Positions 1 through 11,316 of a stretch of DNA of 64,000 nt are shown piece by piece. Positions within the stretch are counted from its first letter, which is position 1, and the number at the start of each line of letters is the position of its first letter. The notes beneath the pieces were generated by a model. It was not told the DNA's origin. It saw only the letters and a program-made list of their open reading frames with translations, and searched no databases. Both the position numbers and the translations under genes were made by a program. The stretch is taken from positions 744,001-808,000 of the forward strand of contig NC_079877.1 of NCBI RefSeq assembly GCF_029227915.1. The letters are read 5' to 3'. Origin of the DNA: Hydractinia symbiolongicarpus. Taxonomy: Eukaryota; Cnidaria; Hydrozoa; Anthoathecata; Hydractiniidae.

Positions 1-26
1 CGATTTCCCGTAAATCCCGGGCTTGA

Positions 27-40
27 CCCGCATAGTCGAA
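27..40 (-). other. CENP-B-box-like arrangement, one base short
   Basis: CCCG at 27-30 and CGAA at 37-40 are separated by six bases. Read on the minus strand this is TTCG-ACT-A-TG-CGGG. The known CENP-B box core is TTCG, four bases, A, two bases, CGGG. The array site has three bases before the A, so it is one base shorter than the functional motif. Class A monomers keep both half-motifs; class B (GTCAAAAG) and class C (GTCGAG) lose the TTCG half. What is seen is the half-motif pair. Binding by a CENP-B-like protein is speculation, and the canonical protein would not be expected to tolerate the shift. Confidence 0.35.
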
Positions 41-62
41 TGTATACAAAGAAAGTACCCTG

Positions 63-74
63 TGAGTAAACTCA
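63..74. other. TGAGT-AA-ACTCA dyad, present in most monomers
   Basis: TGAGT (63-67) and ACTCA (70-74) are exact reverse complements with an AA spacer. The full arms are kept in class A and C copies with CCTGTGAG. In class B (GGGAG, AAGGAG) and the CTGCGAG copies the outer pair is lost and four-base arms remain. It could be a small protein-binding dyad or simply conserved monomer sequence; no binding protein can be named. Confidence 0.7.
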
Positions 75-85
75 TTTCCCGAACG

Positions 86-104
86 ATTTTTTAAATTATT
101 TTTT
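86..104. other. A/T-only core of the monomer
   Basis: Monomer positions 86-104 contain no G or C in classes A and B: two T6 tracts 12 bp apart flank an AAATTA centre. Further A or T tracts follow at about 112-115, 132-135, 137-141, 144-147 and 150-154. Many are spaced near one helical turn, which predicts curved, easily unwound DNA. Class C interrupts the second T-tract with one C (TTATCTTTT) and its sub-variant with two (TTACCTTTT). Confidence 0.7.
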
Positions 105-134
105 CACCACTAAAACGTATGAGACTGGTAGTTT

Positions 135-156
135 TCAAAAATGTTTTCATTTTTGA
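135..156. other. 9-bp inverted repeat with TTTT loop, present once per monomer
   Basis: In the first monomer TCAAAAATG (135-143) and CATTTTTGA (148-156) are exact reverse complements around TTTT (144-147). The same dyad occupies monomer positions 135-156 in most copies in the window. It is weakened in B' (CAAGAATG), in CAGGAATG copies and in CAATAATG copies, and the loop is three bases in the one-base-deleted copies. The stem is almost all A/T, so as RNA it would be weak, but as DNA it could extrude or favour bending. Dyads of this kind are known from many centromeric satellites. A role here is inference. Confidence 0.85.
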
Positions 157-1660
157 TGAGACGCTGTATAAAAAAAGTTCAATCGCCGGCAAACGAAAAC
201 CCGCGAATTCCCGAAAATCCCGGACTCGGCCCGTATAGTCAAAAGTATACAAAGGAAATACCCAAGGAGTAAACTCATTTCCCGAACGATTTTTTAAATT
301 ATTTTTTCACCACTAAAACGCATAAGACTTGTAGTTTTCAAAAATGTTTTCATTTTTGATAAGACGCTGAATAAAAGAAGTTTAATCGCCGGCAAACGAA
401 AACCAGCAATTTCCCGTAAATCCCGGACTCGGCCCGTATAGTCAAAAGTATACAAAAAAAGTACTCAGGGAGTAAACGTATTTCCAGAACGATATTTTTA
501 TTTATTTTTTCGCCACTAAAACGCATGAGACTTGTAGTTTTCAAAAATGTTTCATTTTTGATGAGACGCTTAATGAAAGAAGTTTAATCGCCGGCAAACG
601 AAAACCCGCGATTTCCCGTAAATCCCGGGCTTGACCCGCATAGTCGAATGTATACAAAGAAAGTACCCTGTGAGTAAACTCATTTCCCGAACGATTTTTT
701 AAATTATTTTTTCACCACTAAAACGTATGAGACTTGTAGTTTTCAAAAATGTTTTCATTTTTGATGAGACGCTGTATAAAAAAAGTTCAATCGCCGGCAA
801 ACGAAAACCCGCGAATTCCCGAAAATCCCGGACTCGGCCCGTATAGTCAAAAGTATACAAAGGAAATACCCAAGGAGTAAACTCATTTCCCGAACGATTT
901 TTTAAATTATTTTTTCACCACTTAAACGTATGAGAACTGTAGTTTTCAAGAATGTTTTCATTTTTGATGAGACGCTGAATAAAAGAAGTTTAATCGCCGG
1001 CAAACGAAAACCCGCGATTTCCCCTAAATCCCGGACTCGGCCCGTATAGTCAAAAGTATACAAAGAAAATACCCAGGGAGTAAACTCATTTCCCGAACGA
1101 TTTTTTAAATTATTTTTTCACCACTAAAAGGTATGAGACTTGTAGTTTTCAAAAATGTTTCATTTTTGATGAGACGCTTAATGAAAGAAGTTTAATCGCC
1201 GGCAAACGAAAACCCGCAATTTGCCGTAAATCCCGGGCTTGACCCGCATAGTCGAATGTATACAAAGAAAGTACCCTGTGAGTAAACTCATTTCCCGAAC
1301 GATTTTTTAAATTATTTTTTCACCACTAAAACGTATGAGACTTGTAGTTTTCAAAAATGTTTTCATTTTTGATGAGACGCTGTATAAAAAAAGTTCAATC
1401 GCCGGCAAACGAAAACCCGCGAATTCCCGAAAATCCCGGACTCGGCCCGTATAGTCAAAAGTATACAAAGGAAATACCCAAGGAGTAAACTCATTTCCCG
1501 AACGATTTTTTAAATTATTTTTTCACCACTTAAACGTATGAGAACTGTAGTTTTCAAGAATGTTTTCATTTTTGATGAGACGCTGAATAAAAGAAGTTTA
1601 ATCGCCGGCAAACGAAAACCCGCGATTTCCCCTAAATCCCGGACTCGGCCCGTATAGTCG

Positions 1661-3280
1661 AGCATATACAAAGAAAGAACCCTGTGAGTAAACTCATTTC
1701 CAGAACGATTTTTTAAATTACCTTTTCACCACTAAAACGAATGAGACTTGTAGTTTTCAATAATGTTTTTATTTTTGATGAGACGCTGAATAAAAGAAGT
1801 TTAATCGCCTGCAAACGAAAACCCGCAATTTCCCGTAAATCCCGTGCTTGGCCCGTATAGTCGAGCATATACAAAGAAAGTACCCTGTGAGTAAACTCAT
1901 TTCCAGAACGATTTTTTAAATTATCTTTTCACCACTAAAACGCATGAGACATGTAGTTTTCAAAAATGTTTTCATTTTTGATGAGACGCGGAATAAAAGA
2001 AGTTTAATCGCCGACAAACGAAAACCCGCGAATTCCCGTAAATCCCGGACTCGGCCCGTATTGTGGAATGTATACAAAGAAAGTACCCTGTGAGTAAACT
2101 CATTTCCCGAACGATTTTTTAAATTATTTTTTCACCACTAAAACGCATGAGACTTGTAGTTTTCAAAAATGTTTTCATTTTTGATGAGACGCTGAATAAA
2201 AGAAGTTTAATCGCCGGCAAACGAAAACCCCCGATTTCCCGCAAATCCCGTGCTTGGCCCGTATTGTCGAATGTATACAAAGAAAGTACCCTGTGAGTAA
2301 ACTCATTTCCCGAACGATTTTTTAAATTATTTTTTCACCACTAAAACGCATGAGACTTGTAGTTTTCAAAAATGTTTTCATTTTTGATGAGACGCTGAAT
2401 AAAAGAAGTTTAATCGCCGGCAAACGAAAACCCCCAATTTCCCGCAAATCCCGTGCTTGGCCCGTATAGTCGAGTATATACAAAGAAAGTACCCTGTGAG
2501 TAAACTCATTTCCAGAACGATTTTTTAAATTATCTTTTCACCACTAAAACGTATGAGACTTGTAGTTTTCAAAAATGTTTTCATTTTTGATGAGACGCTG
2601 AATAAAAGATGTTTAATCACCGGCAAACGAAAAGCCGCGATTTCCCGTAAATCCCGGACTCGGCCCGTATAGTCAAAAGTATACAAAGAAAGCACCCAGG
2701 GAGTAAACTCATTTCCCGAACGATTTTTTAAATTATTTTTTCACCACAAAATGCATGAGACTTGTAGTTTTCAGGAATGTTTTCATTTTTGATGAGACGC
2801 TTAATGAAAGAAGTTTAATCGCCGGCAAACGAAAACCCGCGATTTCCCGTAAATCCCAGGCTTGACCCGTATAGTCGAATGTATACAAAGAAAGTACCCT
2901 GTGAGTAAACTCATTTCCCGAACGATTTTTTAAATTATTTTTTCACCACTAAAACCCATGAGACTTGTAGTTTTCAAAAATATTTCATTTTTGATGAGAC
3001 GCTAAATGAAAGAAGTTTAATCGCCGGCAAACGAAAACCCGCGATTTCCCGTAAATCCCGGGCTTGACCCGCATAGTCGAATGTATACAAAGAAACTACC
3101 CTGTGAGTAAACTCATTTCCCGAACGATTTTTTAAATTATTTTTTCACCACTAAAACGTATGAGACTTGTAGTTTTCAAAAATGTTTTCATTTTTGATGA
3201 GACGCTGTATAAAAAAAGTTCAATCGCCGGCAAACGAAAACCCGCGATTTCCCGTAAATCCCGGGCTTGGCCCGTATACT
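1661..3280 (+). repeat. Mixed A/B/C monomers without a clean tandem HOR
   Basis: Class C monomers (GAGCATATAC, TTACC/TTATC) give way to A and B copies, including an unusual GTATTGTGGAATG monomer at about 2,058. The same rare variant recurs at about 5,913 and 8,348, so this segment shares ancestry with 5.7-6.5 kb and 8.1-8.5 kb rather than with its immediate neighbours. The segment at 2.6-3.2 kb (GATGTTTAATCACC, CACAAAATGCATG, AATATTTCATT) also has relatives at 13.1-13.6 kb and 14.8-15.2 kb. Confidence 0.75.
3262..3274. other. CGGGC-TTG-GCCCG dyad, class A only
   Basis: CGGGC (3262-3266) and GCCCG (3270-3274) are exact reverse complements around TTG. It exists only in class A copies reading GGGCTTGGCCCG. 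One base breaks it in class C (GTGC), and two or more break it in class B (GGACTC). Class A copies with GACCCG, such as the one at position 18-30, are also broken. It is therefore a structure that alternates on and off along the HORs. Confidence 0.75.
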
Positions 3281-5390
3281 CGAATGTATACAAAGAAAGT
3301 ACCCTGTGAGTAAACTCATTTCCCGAACGATTTTTTAAATTATTTTTTCACCACTAAAACGTATGAGACTTGTAGTTTTCAAAAACGTTTTCATTTTTGA
3401 TGAGACGCTGTATAAAAAAAGTTCAATCGCCGGCAAACGAAAACCCGCGAATTCCCGTAAATCCCGGACTCGGCCCGTATAGTCAAAAGTATACAAAGGA
3501 AATACCCAAGGAGTAAACTCATTTCCCGAACGATTTTTTAAATTATTTTTTCACCACTTAAAGGTATGAGAACTGTAGTTTTCAAGAATGTTTTCATTTT
3601 TGATGTGACGCTGAATAAAAGAAGTTTAATCGCCGGCAAACGAAAACCCGCGATTTCCCCTAAATCCCGGACTCGGCCCGTATAGTCAAAAGTATACAAA
3701 GAAAATACCCAGGGAGTAAACTCATTTCCCGAACGATTTTTTAAATTATTTTTTCACCACTAAAACGTATGAGACTTGTAGTTTTCAAAAATGTTTTCAT
3801 TTTTGATGAGGCGCTGAATAAAAGAAGTTTAATCGCCGGCATACGAAAACCGGCAATTTCCCGTAAATCCCGTGCTTGGCCCGTATAGTCGAGCATATAC
3901 AAAGAAAGTACCCTGTGAGTAAACTCATTTCCAGAACGATTTTTTAAATTACCTTTTCACCACTAAAACGAATGAGACTTGTAGTTTTCAATAATGTTTT
4001 TATTTTTGATGAGACGCTGAATAAAAGAAGTTTAATCGCCGACAAACGAAAACCCGCGATTTCCCGTAAATCCCGTGCTTGGCCCGTATAGTCGAGCATA
4101 TACAAAGAAAGTACCCTGTGAGTAAACTCATTTCCAGAACGATTTTTTAAATTATCTTTTCACCACTAAAACGCATGAGACATGTAGTTTTCAAAAATGT
4201 TCTCATTTTTGATGAGACGCGGAATAAAAGAAGTTTAATCGCCGGCAAACGAAAACCCGCGAATTCCCGTAAATCCCGGACTCGGCCCGTATAGTCGAAT
4301 GTATACAAAGAAAGTACCCTGTGAGTAAACTCATTTCCCGAACGATTTTTTAAATTATTTTTTCACCACTAAAACGTATGAGACTTGTAGTTTTCAAAAA
4401 CGTTTTCATTTTTGATGAGACGCTGTATAAAAAAAGTTCAATCGCCGGCAAACGAAAACCCGCGAATTCCCGTAAATCCCGGACTCGGCCCGTATAGTCA
4501 AAAGTATACAAAGGAAATACCCAAGGAGTAAACTCATTTCCCGAACGATTTTTTAAATTATTTTTTCACCACTTAAAGGTATGAGAACTGTAGTTTTCAA
4601 GAATGTTTTCATTTTTGATGTGACGCTGAATAAAAGAAGTTTAATCGCCGGCAAACGAAAACCCGCGATTTCCCCTAAATCCCGGACTCGGCCCGTATAG
4701 TCAAAAGTATACAAAGAAAATACCCAGGGAGTAAACTCATTTCCCGAACGATTTTTTAAATTATTTTTTCACCACTAAAACGTATGAGACTTGTAGTTTT
4801 CAAAAATGTTTTCATTTTTGATGAGGCGCTGAATAAAAGAAGTTTAATCGCCGGCATACGAAAACCGGCAATTTCCCGTAAATCCCGTGCTTGGCCCGTA
4901 TAGTCGAGCATATACAAAGAAAGTACCCTGTGAGTAAACTCATTTCCAGAACGATTTTTTAAATTACCTTTTCACCACTAAAACGAATGAGACTTGTAGT
5001 TTTCAATAATGTTTTTATTTTTGATGAGACGCTGAATAAAAGAAGTTTAATCGCCGACAAACGAAAACCCGCGATTTCCCGTAAATCCCGTGCTTGGCCC
5101 GTATAGTCGAGCATATACAAAGAAAGTACCCTGTGAGTAAACTCATTTCCAGAACGATTTTTTAAATTATCTTTTCACCACTAAAACGCATGAGACATGT
5201 AGTTTTCAAAAATGTTCTCATTTTTGATGAGACGCGGAATAAAAGAAGTTTAATCGCCGGCAAACGAAAACCCGCGAATTCCCGTAAATCCCGGACTCGG
5301 CCCGTATAGTCGAATGTATACAAAGAAAGTACCCTGTGAGTAAACTCATTTCCCGAACGATTTTTTAAATTATTTTTTCACCACTAAAAC
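3281..5390 (+). repeat. 1,015-bp pentameric HOR, two tandem copies
   Basis: The rare AAAAACGTTTTC occurs at 3,381 and 4,396, and TTACCTTTTC at 3,951 and 4,966: both exactly 1,015 bp apart (5 x 203). Other rare states repeat with the same offset: GATGTGACGCTG, GATGAGGCGCTG, GGCATACGAAAACCGG and ATGTTCTCATTT. Identity is lost on the left before about 3,281 (GGGCTTGG...ATACTCG versus GGACTCGG...ATAGTCG) and on the right at 5,391 (AACGCATG versus AACGTATG). Confidence 0.88.
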
Positions 5391-8300
5391 GCATGAGACT
5401 TGTAGTTTTCAAAAATGTTTTCATTTTTGATGAGACGCTGAATAAAAGAAGTTTAATCGCCGGCATACGAAAACTGGCAATTTCCCGTAAATCCCGTGCT
5501 TGGCCCGTATAGTCGAGCATATACAAAGAAAGTACCCTGTGAGTAAACGCATTTCCAGAACGATTTTTTAAATTACCTTTTCACCACTAAAACGAATGAG
5601 ACTTGTAGTTTTCAATAATGTTTTTATTTTTGATGAGACGCGGAATAAAAGAAGTTTAATCGCCGGCAAACGAAAACCCGCGATTTCCCGTAAATCCCGT
5701 GCTTGGCCCGTATAGTCGAGCATATACAAAGAAAGTACCCTGTGAATAAACTCATCTCCAGAACGATTTTTTAAATTATCTTTTCACCACTAAAACACAT
5801 GAGACATGTAGTTTTCAAAAATGTTTTCATTTTTGATGAGACGCGGAATAAAAGAAGTTTAATCGCCGGCAAACGAAAACCCGCGAATTCCCGTAAATCC
5901 CGGACTCGGCCCGTATTGTGGAATGTATACAAAGAAAGTACCCTGTGAGTAAACTCATTTCCCAAACGATTTTTTAAATTATTTTTTCACCACTAAAACG
6001 CATGAGACTTGTACTTTTCAAAAATGTTTTCATTTTTGATGAGACGCTGAATAAAAGAAGTTTAATCGCCGGCAAACGAAAACCCCCGATTTCCCGCAAA
6101 TCCCGTGCTTGGCCCGTATAGTCGAGTATATACAAAGAAAGTACCCTGTGAGTAAACTCATTTCCAGAACGATTTTTTAAATTATCTTTTCACCACTAAA
6201 ACGTATGAGACTTGTAGTTTTCAAAAATGTTTTCATTTTTGATGAGACGCTGAATAAAAGATGTTTAATCACCGGCAAACGAAAAGCCGCGATTTCCCGT
6301 AAATCCCGGACTCGGCCCGTATAGTCAAAAGTATACAAAGAAAGCACCCAGGGAGTAAACTCATTTCCCGAACGATTTTTTAAATTATTTTTTCACCACA
6401 AAATGCATGAGACTTGTAGTTTTCAAAAATGTTTTCATTTTTGATGAGACGCTGAATAAAAGAAGTTTAATCGCCGGCAAACGAAAACCCGCGAATTCCC
6501 GTAAATCCCGGACTCGGCCCGTATTGTCGAATGTATACAAAGAAAGTACCCTGTGAGTAAACTCATTTCCCGAACGATTTTTTAAATTATTTTTTCACCA
6601 CTAAAACGTATGAGACTTGTAGTTTTCAAAAATGTTTTCATTTTTGATGAGACGCTGTATAAAAAAAGTTCAATCGCCGGCAAACGAAAACCCGCGATTT
6701 CCCGTAAATCCCGGGCTTGGCCCGTATACTCGAATGTATACAAAGAAAGTACCCTGTGAGTAAACTCATTTCCCGAACGATTTTTTAAATTATTTTTTCA
6801 CCACTAAAACGTATGAGACTTGTAGTTTTCAAAAACGTTTTCATTTTTGATGAGACGCTGTATAAAAAAAGTTCAATCGCCGGCAAACGAAAACCCGCGA
6901 ATTCCCGTAAATCCCGGACTCGGCCCGTATAGTCAAAAGTATACAAAGGAAATACCCAAGGAGTAAACTCATTTCCCGAACGATTTTTTAAATTATTTTT
7001 TCACCACTTAAAGGTATGAGAACTGTAGTTTTCAAGAATGTTTTCATTTTTGATGTGACGCTGAATAAAAGAAGTTTAATCGCCGGCAAACGAAAACCCG
7101 CGATTTCCCCTAAATCCCGGACTCGGCCCGTATAGTCAAAAGTATACAAAGAAAATACCCAGGGAGTAAACTCATTTCCCGAAAGATTTTTTAAATTATT
7201 TTTTCACCACTAATACGCGGGAGACTTGTAGTTTTCAGGAATGTTTTCATTTTTGATGAGAAGCTGAATAAAAGAAGCTTAATCGCCGGCAAACGAAAAC
7301 CAGCGATTTCCCGTAAATCCCGTGCTAGGCTCGTATAGTCGAGTATATACAAATAAAGTACCCTGTGAGTAAAATTATTTCCAGAACGATTTCTTAAATT
7401 ATTTTTTCACCACTAAAACGCATGAGACTTGCAGTTTTCAAAAATGTTTTCATTTTTGATGAGACGCTGAATAAAAGAAGTTTAATCGCCGGCAAACGAA
7501 AACCCGCGAATTCCCGTAAATCCCGGACTCGGCCCGTACATTCAAAAGTATACAAAGAAAATACCCAGGGAGTAAACTCATTTCCCGAAAGATTTTTTAA
7601 ATTATTTTTTCACCACTAATACGCGGGAGACTTGTAGTTTTCAGGAATGTTTTCATTTTTGATGAGAAGCTGAATAAAAGAAGCTTAATCGCCGACAAAC
7701 GAAAACCCGCGATTTCCAGTAAATTCCGGGCTTAGCCCGGATAGTCGAATGTATACAAAGAAAGTACCCTGTGAGTAAACTCATTTCCCGAACGATTTTT
7801 TAAATTATTTTTTCACCACTAAAACGCATGAGACTTGTAGTTTTCAAAAATGTTTTCATTTTTGATGAGACGCTGAATAAAAGAAGTTTAATCGCCGGCA
7901 TACGAAAACCGGCAATTTCCCGTAAATCCCGTGCTTGGCCCGTATAGTCGAGCATATACAAAGAAAGTACCCTGTGAGTAAACTCATTTCCAGAACGATT
8001 TTTTAAATTACCTTTTCACCACTAAAACGAATGAGACTTGTAGTTTTCAATAATGTTTTTATTTTTGATGAGACGCGGAATAAAAGAAGTTTAATCGCCG
8101 GCAAACGAAAACCCGCGATTTCCCGTAAATCCCGTGCTTGGCCCGTATAGTCGAGCATATACAAAGAAAGTACCCTGTGAATAAACTCATCTCCAGAACG
8201 ATTTTTTATATTATCTTTTCACCACTAAAACACATGAGACATGTAGTTTTCAAAAATGTTTTCATTTTTGATGAGACGCGGAATAAAAGAAGTTTAATCG

Positions 8301-9180
8301 CCGGCAAACGAAAACCCGCGAATTCCCGTAAATCCCGGACTCGGCCCGTATTGTGGAATGTATACAAAGAAAGTACCCTGTGAGTAAACTCATTTCCCAA
8401 ACGATTTTTTAAATTATTTTTTCACCACTAAAACGCATGAGACTTGTAGTTTTCAAAAATGTTTTCATTTTTGATGAGACGCTGAATAAAAGAAGTTTAA
8501 TCGCCGGCAAACGAAAACCCGCGAATTCCCGTAAATCCCGGACTCGGCCCGTATTGTCGAATGTATACAAAGAAAGTACCCTGTGAGTAAACTCATTTCC
8601 CGAACGATTTTTTAAATTATTTTTTCACCACTAAAACGTATGAGACTTGTAGTTTTCAAAAATGTTTTCATTTTTGATGAGACGCTGTATAAAAAAAGTT
8701 CAATCGCCGGCAAACGAAAACCCGCGATTTCCCGTAAATCCCGGGCTTGGCCCGTATACTCGAATGTATACAAAGAAAGTACCCTGTGAGTAAACTCATT
8801 TCCCGAACGATTTTTTAAATTATTTTTTCACCACTAAAACGTATGAGACTTGTAGTTTTCAAAAACGTTTTCATTTTTGATGAGACGCTGTATAAAAAAA
8901 GTTCAATCGCCGGCAAACGAAAACCCGCGAATTCCCGTAAATCCCGGACTCGACCCGTATAGTCAAAAGTATACAAAGGAAATACCCAAGGAGTAAACTC
9001 ATTTCCCGAACGATTTTTTAAATTATTTTTTCACCACTTAAAGGTATGAGAACTGTAGTTTTCAAGAATGTTTTCATTTTTGATGTGACGCTGAATAAAA
9101 GAAGTTTAATCGCCGGCAAACGAAAACCCGCGATTTCCCCTAAATCCCAGACTCGGCCCGTATAGTCAAAAGTATACAAA
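5391..9180 (+). repeat. Staggered 12-mer/10-mer duplication (2,435 then 2,030 bp offset)
   Basis: Markers GGCATACGAAAAC (5,461 and 7,896), CTGTGAATAAACTCATCTCC (about 5,741 and 8,176) and TTGTGGAATG (5,916 and 8,351) are 2,435 bp apart. From GTATTGTCGAATG onward the offset becomes 2,030 bp (6,491 and 8,521; AAAAACGTTTTC 6,831 and 8,861). The right copy therefore lacks two monomers present in the left copy, the pair with GATGTTTAATCACC and CACAAAATGC. This is a duplication followed by loss, or the reverse insertion. Confidence 0.82.
7190..7760 (+). repeat. Island of monomers foreign to its neighbourhood
   Basis: About three consecutive monomers carry CTAATACGCGGGAG, GATGAGAAGCTG, GGCTCGTATAG with AAATAAAGTACC, GAGACTTGCAG and CCGTACATTC. 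These states are otherwise concentrated about 46 kb away in the 1,012-bp block at 53.6-56.8 kb. Left and right neighbours are ordinary for the first 19 kb. The island is either a remnant of a formerly wider family or a long-range transfer within the array. Confidence 0.75.
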
Positions 9181-11316
9181 GAAAATACCCAGGGAGTAAA
9201 CTCATTTCCCGAACGATTTTTTAAATTATTTTTTCACCACTAAAACGTATGAGACTTGTAGTTTTCAAAAATGTTTTCATTTTTGATGAGGCGCTGAATA
9301 AAAGAAGTTTAATCGCCGGCATACGAAAACCGGCAATTTCCCGTAAATCCCGTGCTTGGCCCGTATAGTCGAGCATATACAAAGAAAGTACCCTGTGAGT
9401 AAACTCATTTCCAGAACGATTTTTTAAATTACCTTTTCACCACTAAAACGAATGAGACTTGTAGTTTTCAATAATGTTTTTATTTTTGATGAGACGCTGA
9501 ATAAAAGAAGTTTAATCGCCGGCAAACGAAAACCCGCGATTTCCCGTAAATCCCGCGCTTGGCCCGTATAGTCGAGCATATACAAAGAAAGTACCCTGTG
9601 AGTAAACTCATTTCCAGAACGATTTTTTAAATTATCTTTTCACCACTAAAACGCATGAGACATGTAGTTTTCAAAAATGTTTTCATTTTTGATGAGACGC
9701 GGAATAAAAGAAGTTTAATCGCCGGCAAACGAAAACCCGCGAATTCCCGTAAATCCCGGACTCGGCCCGTATAGTCGAATGTATACAAAGAAAGTACCCT
9801 GTGAGTAAACTCATTTCCCGAACGATTTTTTAAATTATTTTTTCACCACTAAAACGCATGAGACTTGTAGTTTTCAAAAATGTCTTCATTTTTGATGAGA
9901 CGCTGAATAAAAGAAGTTTAATCGCCGGCATACGAAAACCGGCAATTTCCCGTAAATCCCGTGCTTGGCCCGTATAGTCGAGCATATACAAAGAAAGTAC
10001 CCTGTGAGTAAACTCATTTCCAGAACGATTTTTTAAATTACCTTTTCACCACTAAAACGAATGAGACTTGTAGTTTTCAATAATGTTTTAATTTTTGATG
10101 AGACGCTGTATAAAAAAAGTTCAATCGCCGGCAAACGAAAACCCGCGAATTCCCGTAAATCCCGGACTCGACCCGTATAGTCAAAAGTATACAAAGGAAA
10201 TACCCAAGGAGTAAACTCATTTCCCGAACGATTTTTTAAATTATTTTTTCACCACTTAAAGGTATGAGAACTGTAGTTTTCAAGAATGTTTTCATTTTTG
10301 ATGTGACGCTGAATAAAAGAAGTTTAATCGCCGGCAAACGAAAACCCGCGATTTCCCCTAAATCCCGGACACGGCCCGTATAGTCAAAAGTATACAAAGA
10401 AAATACCCAGGGAGTAAACTCATTTCCCGAACGATTTTTTAAATTATTTTTTCACCACTAAAACGTATGAGACTTGTAGTTTTCAAAAATGTTTTCATTT
10501 TTGATGAGGCGCTGAATAAAAGAAGTTTAATCGCCGGCATACGAAAACCGGCAATTTCCCGTAAATCCCTTGCTTGGCCCGTATAGTCGAGCATATACAA
10601 AGAAAGTACCCTGTGAGTAAACTCATTTCCAGAACGATTTTTTAAATTACCTTTTCACCACTAAAACGAATGAGACTTGTAGTTTTCAATAATGTTTTTA
10701 TTTTTGATGAGACGCTGAATAAAAGAAGTTTAATCGCCGGCAAACGAAAACCCGCGATTTCCCGTAAATCCCGCGCTTGGCCCGTATAGTCGAGCATATA
10801 CAAAGAAAGTACCCTGTGAGTAAACTCATTTCCAGAACGATTTTTTAAATTATCTTTTCACCACTAAAACGCATGAGACATGTAGTTTTCAAAAATGTTT
10901 TCATTTTTGATGAGACGCGGAATAAAAGAAGTTTAATCGCCGGCAAACGAAAACCCGCGAATTCCCGTAAATCCCGGACTCGGCCCGTATAGTCGAATGT
11001 ATACAAAGAAAGTACCCTGTGAGTAAACTCATTTCCCGAACGATTTTTTAAATTATTTTTTCACCACTAAAACGCATGAGACTTGTAGTTTTCAAAAATG
11101 TCTTCATTTTTGATGAGACGCTGAATAAAAGAAGTTTAATCGCCGGCATACGAAAACCGGCAATTTCCCGTAAATCCCGTGCTTGGCCCGTATTGTCGAG
11201 CATATACAAAGAAAGTACCCTGTGAGTAAACTCATTTCCAGAACGATTTTTTAAATTACCTTTTCACCACTAAAACGAATGAGACTTGTAGTTTTCAATA
11301 ATGTTTTAATTTTTGA
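8881..11316 (+). repeat. 1,218-bp hexameric HOR, two tandem copies
   Basis: CGACCCGTATAG (8,951 and 10,169) and ATGTCTTCATT (about 9,881 and 11,099) are exactly 1,218 bp apart (6 x 203). The junction lies between about 10,091 and 10,104. Upstream is the ATGTTTTAATTT variant shared with 11,306; downstream is CTGTATAAAAAAAG shared with 8,887. Few differences separate the copies, for example CAGACTCGG versus CGGACACGG and GTATAGTCGAG versus GTATTGTCGAG, so the event looks recent. Confidence 0.88.

Larger units (their letters stand above)
1..1660 (+). repeat. 608-bp trimeric HOR, about 2.7 copies
   Basis: The A monomer with GACCCGCATAG recurs at 1, 609 and 1,217, giving a 203+203+202 unit. The 202-bp third member has the three-base loop ATGTTTCATT. 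Copy 1 is the diverged one: its second monomer has CGCATAAGAC and its third has GTACTCAGGGAG and AGAACGATATTTTTATTT. Copies 2 and 3 are nearly identical. Copy 3 ends within its third monomer at about 1,660, where GTATAGTC switches from B (AAAAG) to C (GAGCATATAC), so that monomer is a B/C recombinant. Confidence 0.85.

Noticed and set aside
135-156. Rho-independent transcription terminator at the 9-bp dyad
   Set aside because: The stem is nearly all A/T with no GC-rich base, and the element occurs in every monomer without genes upstream. A terminator role has no support.
1-203. Shorter internal period, with the 203-bp monomer as a fused dimer of ~100 bp
   Set aside because: The two halves share only A/T tracts; no alignable half-repeat was visible to me. 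A self-alignment of the consensus would settle this.
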